Under the pieces are notes generated by a model. It saw nothing but the letters and a program-made list of their open reading frames with translations, had not been told where the DNA came from and made no database searches. DNA of 32,500 nucleotides from Batkoa obscura (Eukaryota; Entomophthoromycota; Entomophthoromycetes; Entomophthorales; Batkoaceae): assembly GCA_030770535.1 (NCBI GenBank), contig JASVEC010000140.1, positions 1-32,500 on the forward strand, in the 5' to 3' direction. The translations under genes and the position numbers were made by a program. Positions 20,380 to 30,526 of this stretch are shown here, in pieces. Each line of letters opens with the position of its first letter. Position 1 is the first letter of the stretch.

Positions 20380-20525
20380 TCGCTAAGTTAATAAATAGCT
20401 GCATGGGAGGGAGTGGTTAGCCCCAAAACTATAATTAACCATCCTTATGTAACACAAGCAGTATAATAATAGTTTTTACTTATTATTACAACTACTTGCT
20501 CTTTGACTATTTATTAACTTAGCTA
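20380..20525. promoter_or_regulatory. Conserved structured block downstream of the C transposase
   Basis: A 16-bp inverted pair, CTAAGTTAATAAATAG near 20384 and its complement near 20510, encloses a GC-rich segment (GGGAGGGAGTGGTTAGCCCC) with its own potential pairing GGTTA/TAACC. A core of about 58 bp reads identically in C1 and C2 (and in C3), although C2 is badly decayed elsewhere. It lies after the stop codon of the gene, between gene and transposon end. It could be a transposase binding/subterminal region or a structured RNA end. It does not code. Confidence 0.55.
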
Positions 20526-20533
20526 TTATTAAT

Positions 20534-22196
20534 TTAAGTAATATCAACATTTAATAATTGATTTCTATCATCTAATAAGCTACTTACTTGCTTACTAAAT
20601 ATCAAAACTTTTAAATTTTCAGTTATTTTTGTAAGATAAGCTGGGGTTGACCTTTTAATTTTTCTATCCTCTATAGACTCTATAACTTTAATTGTAATTA
20701 TATCGCTTTTTTTGATCTATCAGATACTGGATAACAGTGTAATTTATTACCACGTTTAATAAAATGTAAATACTTTTTAATACCTTTTATTTTTATTATT
20801 TTTTTTGTATCTTTGTTTCTTTCATACTTTTTAAAAATTATATTTATTTGCCCATTATTGACAGTTGAGTTATTAACTCTATTATGTTCACAAATAGAAA
20901 TCTCAAATTTTGAAATTAATTGATCAATATCTTATATTTTACCTAATGCTTCAAGATTATTTTTCCATTGTCAAAGATTTCCAAAATGCCCGTCAACTAT
21001 ACTTTTTCCATGATGCTCAGCAAAAAAATTAAGATCAATATTTAAACTACTATTTATTTTATAAATTCCTTCAAATACATAATGTAAAAACTCTTGAGAT
21101 TTAAAATGATATCCTGTATCTGCCCATATATTAATTTTTGTAAACTTTTTAAATAAAGGAAGGCTCTTTAGATATCAAATCAATTAAATAATCAAAATAA
21201 ACTTTGCTTATTGTTTTATTATTTTTAAATATAAAACACTAAATTTTAATATTGATATAGCTTGTTTATTATAATGATCTAGATTTATTAAGTCTGGTTT
21301 TGTTCCTATTTCCATATTTTGTTTAAAGTCTAAAATTATTATACAACTTCTATTATTTAATTTTTCAATAGTTTCATTGGGTATGTTTTTTTGAGTATCA
21401 ACACAAAATTCATGTAATTTATATAACCTTTTTTCTTTATTAAAAGATTCCTCTATCTCTGCTTTATTTTCTGTCGCTGTATTTATTTTATTTTCAAATA
21501 ACTTTTTTCTAACTGTATACTGGGCACATATATTACATAAATCTGTTTTTCTTGCTGGATTTTTAAAATTATTTGGTATATATTTGGAAAATGTTGACCT
21601 AGCTACTGCTTTATATTTCAAATCATTAAAATATTTACTGTATATCATTCTTCTACTTTTATTTAATATATATATATTGCCTGACGAATATTTATTATCA
21701 TTATTTTTTTATTGAATCTTGATGAAATAGTTGAATTATTAAGTAAATATTGTATAATAATCTCGATTTGCTCATCTTTAATTTTTTTTGTATTTTTGAT
21801 AGTAGGTCGTAATGTTGGTGTTTTATTATTATTGATTATTTTTGAATAATCATATTGATTTCTACTTGTATTAAATCCAAAACTTTTACATTCATCAAAA
21901 GAATATACTGAAGCTATAGTCGATAATAATGCTACTTGTTCGTTTTTATTTCCTGTTTCCTTTAAAGCACCAATTTTATATATTGCTTGATTAAGTCTGT
22001 TATTATTAATAGCAAACTTTAATGACATTTCTTTTCTTTTTTTTGTTTTATTATAAAATTCCATAAACTTTGGGCTATTGTGAATAGTTGCTAAAATTAA
22101 TGTAAATGAATCACAATGTTTATATAATGTGCTTCTCCCTATCGTATTAAAATTTTTAGAAATTCCATCTCGAAGTTTAGTTATAAAAGCTTGCAT
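20534..22196 (-). pseudogene. DDE-like transposase of transposon C (broken)
   Basis: The start is the ATG at 22196 (MQAFITKLRDGISKN), just inside the leader; coding similarity continues to a stop at 20536-20534, for about 550 residues. The first 177 codons (to 21663) and a later 146-codon run (21648-21208) are open. Features in order: a basic N-terminal region; a C-x2-C pair in KTDLCNICAQ (codons near 21530), possibly metal binding; a segment IWADTGYHF with the presumed first catalytic Asp at 21118-21120; then FFAEHHGKSIVDGHFG, with His-Gly-Lys at 21012-21004 and a second Asp at 20994-20992; and a C-terminal tail reading RKIKRSTPAYLTKITENL. Such an Asp...HGK...Asp arrangement occurs in transposase-derived proteins. 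About four frameshifts (near 21700, 21225, 21160 and 20700) and two in-frame stops (near 20970 and 20935) break it. The same protein is recognisable in C2, C4 and C5. I could not place it in a named family. Confidence 0.75.
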
Positions 22197-22287
22197 TTTG
22201 TTTTTATTTTAATAAAAAATAAAGTCAAATAACTATATAATCATATATTATATAGCTATTGAATATTTAATAAAAAATACAAAACAC

Positions 22288-22648
22288 TGTGAAATATCGT
22301 TTCATCAGCTCTGTGATTGATTATTGCATAATAATCACTTAACTTGTTTACAAAACTAGTTGGAGTATAAAATAGATTTTTCAACATAATAGCTCAAGGC
22401 TTTTTAATTGAATTGTTCCCTAATATTTTACTTTTAATAAAGCCACTAAGTCTTTCTGACAATATCTTATGTAGATTTTACAGTAGTATCCTGTATTCTA
22501 TTTATTTTACATAGCTCGTAGCTTATTGCGTATTACTCCTATTGATTTAAGTCTATCTTAGCTACATAAACTAAGGTCTTTTGACTTACGGCCAGTTAAC
22601 TAAGGTAGAACTGCCTCTAACTCCAATTACTGAGTACTAACTTTCACA
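22288..22648 (-). mobile_element. Solo-LTR-like repeat B, copy B7, inside transposon C1
   Basis: A 361-bp copy with TGTGAAAT and TTTCACA ends, in the leader of the C1 transposase. The flanks AACAC and AACAT nearly match, suggesting a 5-bp duplication. It shows that B was active after C1 inserted. Shorter than most copies. Confidence 0.65.
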
Positions 22649-22654
22649 AACATA

Positions 22655-22697
22655 TAATCAAAAAAATAAAATAAAATAAAATAAATAAAATAAGTCT
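22655..22697. repeat. (AAAAT)n low-complexity run in the C1 end
   Basis: Imperfect AAAAT pentanucleotide repeats between B7 and the right terminal repeat of C1. Confidence 0.75.
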
Positions 22698-22738
22698 TTA
22701 AGTTAAATTCTGAAACCAATTCGGACACCCCCATATAA

Positions 22739-22819
22739 AGATATAAATTTTCTTGTTCAAAGATTTTAATAATAATACTTAAAATAGAAAAACGATAAAA
22801 TCAAAAAAAAACACTTTTA
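22739..22819 (-). mobile_element. MITE family A, old copy A20, next to the right end of C1
   Basis: Decayed: GATATAAATTTTCTTG, then AAAATAGAAAAACGATAAAA and CAAAAAAAAACACTTT. Only a few bases separate it from the C1 target duplication, so C1 has A copies on both sides. Confidence 0.6.
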
Positions 22820-23948
22820 TATTATTTAAAATAAAACAAAATATTTTAAAATATAAGTATAAAAATTAATTTAATAAAAATAGTTTTAATTAGTTTATTG
22901 TTTTAAATAAAAAGTATTATAGCTTTATTGTTATTTTTAAGCTTTAAAATAGCAGTTATAAAATTTAAATCAAAATCTGGGTTATGAGTATTTTATTAGT
23001 ATAATTTAAAAATTACAAAATTGATTTTTTTATTTGTTTATTAAATAAAAATATTTTATATAATTTTATCCAGCTTTTAATGATTATTAAAGTAAAAAAA
23101 TTAAAACATCGATTTTTTAAAAACAAAATAAAAAACTAAGTTGTTTTTTTGTTAATTTTTTTATTGCTATATAAGCTTTTTTTTAAAACTGCAGTTTTTT
23201 GTTTATATTTGTTTTGTTAACTAAAGTTTGAAACTTATTAATTTAATGTTTATTATTTTTTAAATATAAAACATTAAATTTTAATACTGATATAGCTTGT
23301 TTATTATAATGATCTAAATTTATTAAATCTGTTTCTTTTTATATTTTTATATTTTAAGCTATAATTTAATAATTATTAAAATTATTAAAATTTCAAAATT
23401 TCAGTTTTTTATTTATAGCTATTTTTTATTAATATAAGCAAAATTGTCCTTAATAATCATATTAATTTTAAATTTTTAAATTTTATCAGTTTTTATTTTA
23501 AAACTTTGATTAAAATTTAATTTATAATTATTAAAATAGAAAAATAAAAGTTTTATTAATAAAATTGTTCTTGTAAACATTTAAAAATTAAATATATAAA
23601 TAATTTAATTAAACCTGTAATAAGCTTTACAAATAAAAAATATTTTATAATTTAAAATGTTTATGCTTATTTCTAAATTAAATTATTTATTATCAGCTTG
23701 TTTAAATAAATATAAATATTACAGTATTATAAAATAATGCCACTTATACAGATTAATTTAGATGAAGAAGTTCTAAAATTAACTCAGACTTTTGATAGTT
23801 TTAAATAATTTAAAAAAGCAATGCAAATTGTAAAAATTAATCTTATAATTTACATTTTAATTATTTAAATATTATTATCCCTTATTTTTATATCAAAGCT
23901 TATTATATGGCTTATTTTTTAAATTATACTTATTTTTATTTTATATAA
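22820..23948. other. AT-rich DNA with small relics of C and E
   Basis: No gene. It includes a C transposase fragment (see 23247-23337). From about 23650 a segment resembles E2-right (AAATTATTTATTATCAGCTTG versus ATTATTTATTATTAGCTTATC), and 23690-23905 resembles 5780-6000. Confidence 0.5.
23247..23337 (-). pseudogene. Small fragment of transposon C transposase
   Basis: Matches minus-strand C1 positions 21208-21300, the region around DLINLDHYNKQAISILKF. No transposon ends are attached. Confidence 0.7.
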
Positions 23949-24047
23949 GGGGGTGTTTTTTTTGGCTTCATTATTTTTTCCATTTTTTAAGTACTATTTA
24001 AGCGGAAAGATTGTTAGTAAAATTCTTAAACACAAAAATACATCCCC
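23949..24047 (+). mobile_element. MITE family A, copy A21
   Basis: GGGGGTGTTTTTTTTGG to ACATCCCC with a perfect ATAA target duplication (23945-23948, 24048-24051). Well preserved. Confidence 0.92.
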
Positions 24048-24283
24048 ATAATTTATTAATAAACTTTTTGTGCTTATAGTATTTTATGACCTCAATTTTT
24101 ATTGCAAAATACTTTTTATTTTTTTTGGTTGTTATATTAAATAATATTTTAATATAAATATTTATTTTCTTTAGTTACGTCTTTTTACTATTATTAAATA
24201 TCTGACTTTTAATAAATATTGGTATATAATAATAGCTTTAAAAAAATTTCTGATAGCATTTTTTTATATATATTATTTTATAT

Positions 24284-24380
24284 AGAGATGTTTTTTAGCT
24301 TCATTATTTTTTCCGTTTTTTAAGCGCTATTTCAGCGGAAAGATTGTTAGTAAAACCTTTAACAAAAAAATACATCCCCC
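24284..24380 (+). mobile_element. MITE family A, copy A22
   Basis: AGAGATGTTTTTTAG to ACATCCCCC, ATAT on both sides. Confidence 0.88.
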
Positions 24381-24564
24381 ATATGTTAAAAAAAATAAGA
24401 AAATAAAATAGTGTTTAAAAAAAATAAAATTATTTCTTTGTAATTAAAGCAAATAAGTTTAAAACCTACTTGTTATAAAATATTATTTTACTAGCTTTAT
24501 AATTACTTTAAAGTTTTTTATTTAAATTTGTTATAAAAATTCCTGCCACACTTAATTGCAAAAG

Positions 24565-24933
24565 ATGTTATCATTTTATTTTAATGTCTATATTTACCAA
24601 CTATAAAAAATAACTGTTGTTATGTTTTATATATATATACTACCTAGTTAAAACATAAAAAAGATTTTTTAATATAATAACTTAGAGTTTTTTTATTAAA
24701 TTGGTCCTTGATATTGTATTTTTTAATAAAGCTATTGAGTTTTATAACATTTTATATAAATCTTATAACAACGTTTTTTATTTTATTTGTTTTACATAGT
24801 TTATAGCTTATTTTATATTGTTTTTATTAATTTAAGTCTATTTTAATCATATGAACTAATTTTTTTAGCCTATAGCTAATTAACTAAGCGAAAACTGCTT
24901 TTAACTCCAATTATTAAACACCAACTTTTATAT
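24565..24933 (-). mobile_element. Solo-LTR-like repeat B, old truncated copy B11
   Basis: Decayed minus-strand copy: TTTTAACTCCAATTATTAAAC near its 5' end, then AAGTCTATTTTAATCATATG, and at the far side TTTTAATGTCTATATTTACC (compare TTTTAATGTCCATACTTGG in B3). The 3' end of the repeat is not found. Similar in decay to B5, so probably of the same old generation. Confidence 0.55.
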
Positions 24934-25068
24934 TATTGTTATAAAATTATGATATTAGAAATGCTTGATTTAAAAAAAAAGTATTTATTGTTTTTTAAAG
25001 ATAACTATTATTAAATTTAATAACAATTTCACTTTTAAATAAAAACCAAAAATTTTAATATAAAGTAT

Positions 25069-25163
25069 GAGTCTGTTTTTTTTGACTTTCCTTTTTCCAT
25101 CTTCTAAGCACTATTTGAGCGCAAAAACTGTTAGTAAAATTCCTAGACACAAAAAATATCTCC
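25069..25163 (+). mobile_element. MITE family A, copy A23
   Basis: GAGTCTGTTTTTTTTGA to ATATCTCC; the core has AAGCACTATTTGAGCG. Confidence 0.82.
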
Positions 25164-25520
25164 ATATAATAAATAAAATTATGAAAAATAAAATTCAAAA
25201 CCTATTTTATATTATAGAGTAATCAGTTTTATTTTAAAGCTTTTCTTAGCATATTTTTAATTTTTTATTATGTATACCCCTATTTTTTTTATAATTAAAC
25301 TTTAGAATAAAAATTTAATATAATAAAGAAAAACACATTATATAAACATTACAATTCATTTGTATCAATTTTAATAGCTATTCATAGTAACCCAAAGTTT
25401 ATGGAATTTTATAACAACAATAACAAACTTAATCAAGCAATGTATAAAGTTAGTGCTTTAAAGGAAACAGGAAATAAAAACTAACAAATAGCACTATTAT
25501 CAGTTATAGCTTTAAAATAT

Positions 25521-25619
25521 AGGGATGTATTTTTTTGTTTAAGAATTTCACTAGCAGTTTTTCCACTTAAATAGCACTTAAAAAATAGAAAAAGTAATGA
25601 AACCAAAAAAAACACCCCC
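25521..25619 (-). mobile_element. MITE family A, copy A24, inside C2
   Basis: AGGGATGTATTTTTTTG to ACACCCCC with an ATAT target duplication. The minus-strand open frame at 25567-25758 is its translation. Confidence 0.9.
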
Positions 25620-25736
25620 ATATTCTTTTGATAAATAAATATAAAAGTTTTGGATTTAATATAAGTAAAAATCTAAATAATTGTTTAAAAATAATTAATA
25701 ATAACAGTAATAATAGATATTTATGAAATAATACAT

Positions 25737-25828
25737 GTGGATTTTTTTTTGGTTTCATTACTTTTTCTATTTTTTAAGTGCTATTTAAGTGGAAAAACTA
25801 CTAGTGAAATTCTTAAACAAAAAAATAT
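25737..25828 (+). mobile_element. MITE family A, copy A25, inside C2
   Basis: GTGGATTTTTTTTTGG to AACAAAAAAATATA; the distal CCCC end is lost. Its two C2 flanks are not adjacent in C1, so a small piece of C2 was lost here. Confidence 0.8.
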
Positions 25829-26310
25829 AAAAAATATTTTAGCAATTTAAAAGATAAAGCAGTAGCTAGGTCAACATTCTTTAAATATATACCAAGGAAT
25901 TTTAAAAATGCAGCAAAAAAAAACAGATTTATATAATATATATGCCTAGTGTACAAGTTGGAAAAAAAGTATTCAAAGATAAAATAAACATCATAAAAAA
26001 AATAAAGCAGAAATAGAAAATTTTTTTAATAAAAAAAAAAACATAAAAACATAAATTCTATAGTTAATACTTAAAAAAACACATTTAATGAAGCTATTAA
26101 AAAATTAAATAATAAAAATTAAATAATAATTTTAGACTTTAAACAAAATATAAATATAAAAACAAAACCAGATTTAATAAATTTAGATCACTACAATAAA
26201 CAAGGTATATCAGTATTAAGGTTTGGTGTTTTATGTTTAAAAAATAATAAAACAATAAGTAAAGTTTATTTTGGTTATTTATCTAAAATATTAAATCGTG
26301 GTTTAGATAT

Positions 26311-26412
26311 GAGGGGGGTGTCTTTTTTGGCTTCATCACTTTTTTCATCTTTTAAGCGCTATTTGAGTGGAAAATTTGTTAGTAAAATTCTTAAACACAA
26401 AAATACATCACC
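26311..26412 (+). mobile_element. MITE family A, copy A26, inside C2
   Basis: GAGGGGGGTGTCTTTTTTGG to ACATCACC, ATAT on both sides. The 76-codon open frame at 26309-26539 is a read-through of this MITE into C2. Confidence 0.88.
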
Positions 26413-27060
26413 ATATGCAGGAAACTGTTTAATTGATTTAGTATTTAAAAAGCTTTTATTTAAAAAGTTTGGAAAAATAATATATAAGCAGATACAGGAA
26501 ACTATTTTAAATTTCAAAAGTCTTACATTATATATTTAAAAGATTTAAAAAATAGATAATAGTTTAAATATTGATCTTAATTTTTTTGTTGAGCATTATA
26601 GAAAATATATAGTTAATAGACATTTTAAAAATCTTTTACAATGGAAAAACAGTTTTGAAACATTAAGTAAAATAGAAAATATTAATTAGTTAATTTCAAA
26701 ATTTAAGATTTTTATTTATGAATACAACAAAACTAACAACTCAATTGTTAATAATAATAAAATAGATATAATTTTTAAAAAGTATAAAAAAAACAAAAAT
26801 ATAAAAAAACAATAGAAAATATAAGGTACTAAAAAGTATTTATTTTTCATTAAACATAATGATAAACTACACTGTTATCCAATATCTGATAGATAAAAAA
26901 AAATGTAGTTTTAATTAAAGTTATAAAAGTTATAAAAAATTAAAAAATTAAAGGATCAACCCCGGTTTATTTTATACGAAAATAACAGAAAATTTAAAAG
27001 TTTTAATATTTACTAAGCAAGTAAGTAGCTTATCAAATGATAAAAATCAATTATTAAATG

Positions 27061-27157
27061 GGGGTGTTTTTTTGGCTTCATTGTTTTTTCTATTTTTTAA
27101 GTGCTATTTCAGCGGAAAGATCGTTAGTAAAATTCTTAAACAAAAAAATACATCCCC
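27061..27157 (+). mobile_element. MITE family A, copy A27, inside C2
   Basis: GGGGTGTTTTTTTGG to ACATCCCC with AATG duplicated on both sides (27057-27060, 27158-27161). The uninterrupted site in C1 reads AAATGTTGATATT (minus strand near 20545), which shows both the empty site and the 4-bp duplication. Confidence 0.93.
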
Positions 27158-27253
27158 AATGTCGATATTATTTAAATTATTAATAGCTAAGTTAATAAAT
27201 AGTTAAAAATCAAGTAGTTATAATAAACAAAAACTATTATTATATTGCTTGTA

Positions 27254-27320
27254 TTATATAAGGATGGTTAATTATAGTTTTGGGGCTAACCACTCCCTCC
27301 CATGCAGCTATTTATTAGCT
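27254..27320. promoter_or_regulatory. Conserved block of transposon C in copy C2
   Basis: Reverse complement of 20390-20455 and identical to it over about 58 bp (GGATGGTTAATTATAG, then TTTTGGGGCTAACCACTCCC). The flanking bases already differ by transitions. Confidence 0.6.
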
Positions 27321-27670
27321 TAGTAGTATATTAATAATGTAATTATAACATTAAAATAGTTTATTTGTTTGAATAGCAAATCTCCAATGTTGGCTATAAA
27401 GCAATTAATAATAAATATTTCTCAATGAAGGTTTATAGAATTATGTATTTATTTACATACTACGACTTTGATTAATATCAGTGTATATGTTAGATTAGTA
27501 AAAGCCTTGCTAATCCAGGGATTTTTATTAAATTTAATAAAATTCCACTAACTTACAATATAAATATTTAAAAATTGGATAAAAAATAAAACTAATTCGG
27601 ACATCCCCGCTTATTAATAAATCGTTTAATTAAGTTTATATAATTAATTCAAAATCTAAAGTTATTAAAT

Positions 27671-27742
27671 GGCTTAGTGGTCTAGTGGTATGATTCTCGC
27701 TTTGGGTGCGAGAGGCCCTGGGTTCAATTCCCAGCTGAGCCC
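27671..27742 (+). tRNA. tRNA-Pro (anticodon UGG)
   Basis: A 72-nt cloverleaf. The acceptor stem GGCTTAG (27671-27677) pairs fully with CTGAGCC (27735-27741, one G-U pair), followed by discriminator C at 27742. The D-arm region reads GTCTAGTGGTATGAT (A box). The anticodon stem CTCGC/GCGAG encloses the loop TTTGGGT, with anticodon TGG at 27703-27705. The T-arm CTGGG-TTCAATT-CCCAG carries a good B box. There is no intron, and CCA is not encoded, as usual in eukaryotes. A short T run (27750-27755) downstream can end pol III transcription. It decodes CCN proline codons. It starts 62 bp beyond the end of transposon C2 and is the only intact host gene I can support here. Confidence 0.96.
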
Positions 27743-28884
27743 TATTATATGTTTTTATATATTAAATTTTATTTAAAAAACTTTTAATGTCTGATCTAAC
27801 TTAATAGAAAATGCACTTCAGCAAAAATAAAAACAATTGTCTTTGGATGAATAAAAATGTAAATATTAATTAATTTAAGTTTTAAAAAAAGTTTTATAGC
27901 TCAAAAACAACTGCATGTATTTATAAATTTTTAAAAATAAGAAATAAAAACTTAATTAATAAAATGATTTTGTTTATATTAATAGAAAATTTAGCTTTTT
28001 ACTTATAATAATTTTTTTCAAAATTGTTTTTATTTTAATTTAATAACATTATTTAAACTTATTAATATTTTTTAATAATTAAAATAAATTCGAAATATGC
28101 TATAAAGCTATAAAGTTATTTTAGCTAATTATATGATTTTATTTTGATAATAATCAGCTTATACAAAAAAATAAACATTAATTTATTAATATATAGCTAT
28201 GAAAAGCTATTAAACCCTAGTTTTAACCATCTTTAATTTTAATTACAATAAAAAAACATGTTTATTAAATTAAAATAAATCAGAATTATTAAATCTTAAA
28301 TTTATCAATCTTTGATTAATTGATTTATTATAATTATAAATTGCAGTAATTATATTTATACTCTAATAATCAAACATTGACTATAAGCTAATTTTATTAA
28401 AATAAAAAGTGCTTGTTTTTTATAGCAATGTAAAAATAAAAAATTAATTTAAATATAACAATAAAAAAATATAGTGTAATCTAATATAATAAGTAATTAA
28501 AAATATTGTTATCTGGTTTCAATTAAAAATCTAATATTTTATTTAGTCAAATTTTATTATATAAATGTTTAAATTAAAGCAACTATTATTTAATAACTGT
28601 AATAAAGATACACTTGTTTTAAATATTGATATTTTATTTAGCTAAAAAAGACAAAAAAGCAATTTAATTAATTTTTATATATTTAATTAATTTTTGTATT
28701 TATATTATTACATTTTAAAATGTTTTTATAAAAATTAAAGCTAATTAAGTAATTTATTATTATTATTTATATAAATATTTTATATAAGTATTTTTAATTG
28801 ATTGTTAAAAAAACTTTAATTCAAATATTTTAATAAAAAAATTATCATTATATATTTTAACTTTTTTTATCATATTATATAGAT
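27743..28884. other. AT-rich intergenic DNA after the tRNA
   Basis: More than 1.1 kb of about 85% A+T sequence with no gene and none of the A, B, C or D families recognised. Confidence 0.5.
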
Positions 28885-28986
28885 AGAGATGTTTTTCTTG
28901 TTTGATAATTTTTTATTAATAATTTTTCTGCTTTTAAATAGTGCTTAAAAAATGGAAAAAGTGATAAAACTAAAAAAAACATTTTT
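28885..28986 (-). mobile_element. MITE family A, copy A28
   Basis: AGAGATGTTTTTCTTG to AAACATTTTT; ends decayed, core TAGTGCTTAAAAAATGG intact. Confidence 0.78.
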
Positions 28987-29004
28987 ATATTATTATATTG
29001 AAGC

Positions 29005-29367
29005 TGTCAAAGTTGGTACTCAGTAGCTGGAGTTAAAAGCAATTCTAGCTTAATCAACTGGCCGTAAAGTCGAAAGGGCTTGTTTTATATAGTTAATAGC
29101 TTATTATGTACTATTCCTATTAATTTAAATCTATCTTAGTTACGTAACTAAATATAATAGAAGATATTACTGTAAAATCTACGTAAAATATTATAAGACT
29201 CAACGGCTTTATTGAAGGTACAATATCAGGGAGTAATTGAATTAAAAAGCATCGGGTTATCATGTTGAAAAATCTCTTTTATACTCCAACTGGATGTCTA
29301 TATAAGGGACTCTGAATTGATTATTATATTATAATCAATCATAGAGCTGATGAAGCGATATTTCATA
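29005..29367 (+). mobile_element. Solo-LTR-like repeat B, copy B8 (rearranged)
   Basis: About 363 bp with the usual 5' start (AGTTGGTACTCAGTAG) and a short 3' type (GATGAAGCGATATTTC). A middle segment of about 65 bp lies in the opposite orientation to all other copies. The flanks AAGC and AAGT nearly match, so a 4-bp duplication is possible. Confidence 0.6.
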
Positions 29368-29420
29368 AAGTTTTATTTAACTTTTAAAATATGAATACTT
29401 GTTTTTATGAAACTATATAT

Positions 29421-30064
29421 GGGGGTGTCCGAATTAGTTTCATTTTTATGCAATTTTTAAATATCTTAAATTTTAAAAACTTTGCTTAAAATTCTATAAA
29501 AATAAATTCTTTATTAAAAGCCAAAAGTACCCGACACAGTTTTAAATTATTTTACTATAACTTATATTGTAAATTAGCGGAATTTCTATCGAATTTAATA
29601 TAAATTCCTGGATTAGCAAGGCTTTTACTAATATAGCCTGTATAGTGATATTAATCAAAGTTGTAATATGTAAATAAATATATATTTTTATAAAACTTTA
29701 TTAAAAAATATTTATTATTAACTGTTTTACAGCCAACATTGCAGATTTGCTATCAAATAAATAAACTATTTTAATATTATAATTACATTATCAATATATC
29801 GCTAAGTTAATAAATAGCTGCATGGGAGGGAGTGGTTAGCCCCAAAACTATAATTAACCATCCTTATGTAACACAAGCAGTATAATAATAGTTTTTACTT
29901 ATTATTACAACTACTTGCTCTTTGACTATTTATTAACTTAGCTATTATTAATTTAAGTAGTATCAACATTTAATAATTAATTTCTATCATCCAATAAACT
30001 ACTTACTTGCTTACTAAATATTGAAACTTTTAAATTTTCAGTTGTTTTTGTAAGATAAGCTGGG
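29421..30064 (-). mobile_element. DNA transposon C, copy C3, truncated
   Basis: Starts with the terminal repeat GGGGGTGTCCGAATTAG after ATAT and follows C1 20001-20645 with few differences, including the conserved downstream block (29803-29945). It stops inside the C-terminal coding part exactly where B9 begins, and the rest of C is missing beyond B9. Its high similarity to C1 makes it the other young copy. Confidence 0.88.
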
Positions 30065-30526
30065 TGTGAAAGTTGGTACTTAGTGGTAGGAGTTAAAAGC
30101 AGTTCTTGCTTAATTAACTTGCCTTGAGTCGAACGGTCTTAGTTTATGTAACTAAGATAGACTTAAATGAATAGGAATAATACGTAATAAGCTACGAACT
30201 ATGTAAAACAAATATAATAGACAATACTACTGTAAAATCTACGTAAGATGTTGTCAGAAAGACTTAGTGGTTTTATTAATGATACGTTATCAGGGAGTAA
30301 TTCAATTAAAAAGCTTCAAGTTATCATGTTGAAGAATCTCTTTTATACACCAATAAGTATGGATATTAAAAGGAGATAATATTCCTTGCAATATGAAGTT
30401 AGAAATTCTCGCAGCAAATCAAAATAGGGGACTCTGGCTTGATTGTGTTTGAACTTAAGAACACAACAACTTAAGTGATTGTTGTGTTATAATCAATCTG
30501 AGAGCTAAATAAAGCAATATTTCACA
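30065..30526 (+). mobile_element. Solo-LTR-like repeat B, copy B9
   Basis: A 462-bp copy with clean ends; 3' part of the B1/B4/B6 type. The left flank is interior C3 sequence; the right flank is unrelated to C, so the locus lost DNA or was recombined at B9. Confidence 0.65.

Larger units (their letters stand above)
20001..22732 (-). mobile_element. DNA transposon C, nearly complete copy C1
   Basis: 2732 bp bounded by a perfect 22-bp inverted repeat (20001-20022 and 22711-22732; outer part GGGGGTGTCCGAATTGG) and flanked by ATAT on both sides (19997-20000, 22733-22736). It contains one decayed transposase gene on the minus strand and a B copy (22288-22648) in the leader upstream of that gene; without the B insertion it would be about 2.37 kb. 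A 4-bp AT-rich target duplication with a DDE-like transposase is a trait of a few superfamilies such as Sola; I cannot assign one with certainty. Ends intact, gene broken. Confidence 0.9.
25300..27055 (+). pseudogene. DDE-like transposase remnant in C2
   Basis: Follows the C1 protein: near 25390 the piece NPKFMEFYNN; near 25870 KAVARSTFFKYIPRNFKN; near 26170 TKPDLINLDHYNKQGISVL; near 26600 NIDLNFFVEHYRKYIVNRHF, where the Gly of the HGK motif and the following Asp are lost; near 26870 DKLHCYPISDR. Many stops and frameshifts plus four MITE insertions. It retains about 40 bp around A26 (for example TTAAATCGTGGTTTAGATAT) that C1 lacks, so C1 has a small deletion there and C2 helps define the ancestral length. 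Confidence 0.72.
25280..27608 (+). mobile_element. DNA transposon C, copy C2, cut by four MITE A copies
   Basis: Oriented opposite to C1. The right end is preserved (27588-27608, ACTAATTCGGACATCCCC), and the conserved downstream block lies at 27254-27320. The left end and part of the leader are missing or unrecognisable. A24, A25, A26 and A27 interrupt it, so its C sequence is in five pieces. Heavily decayed and clearly older than C1. Confidence 0.82.
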
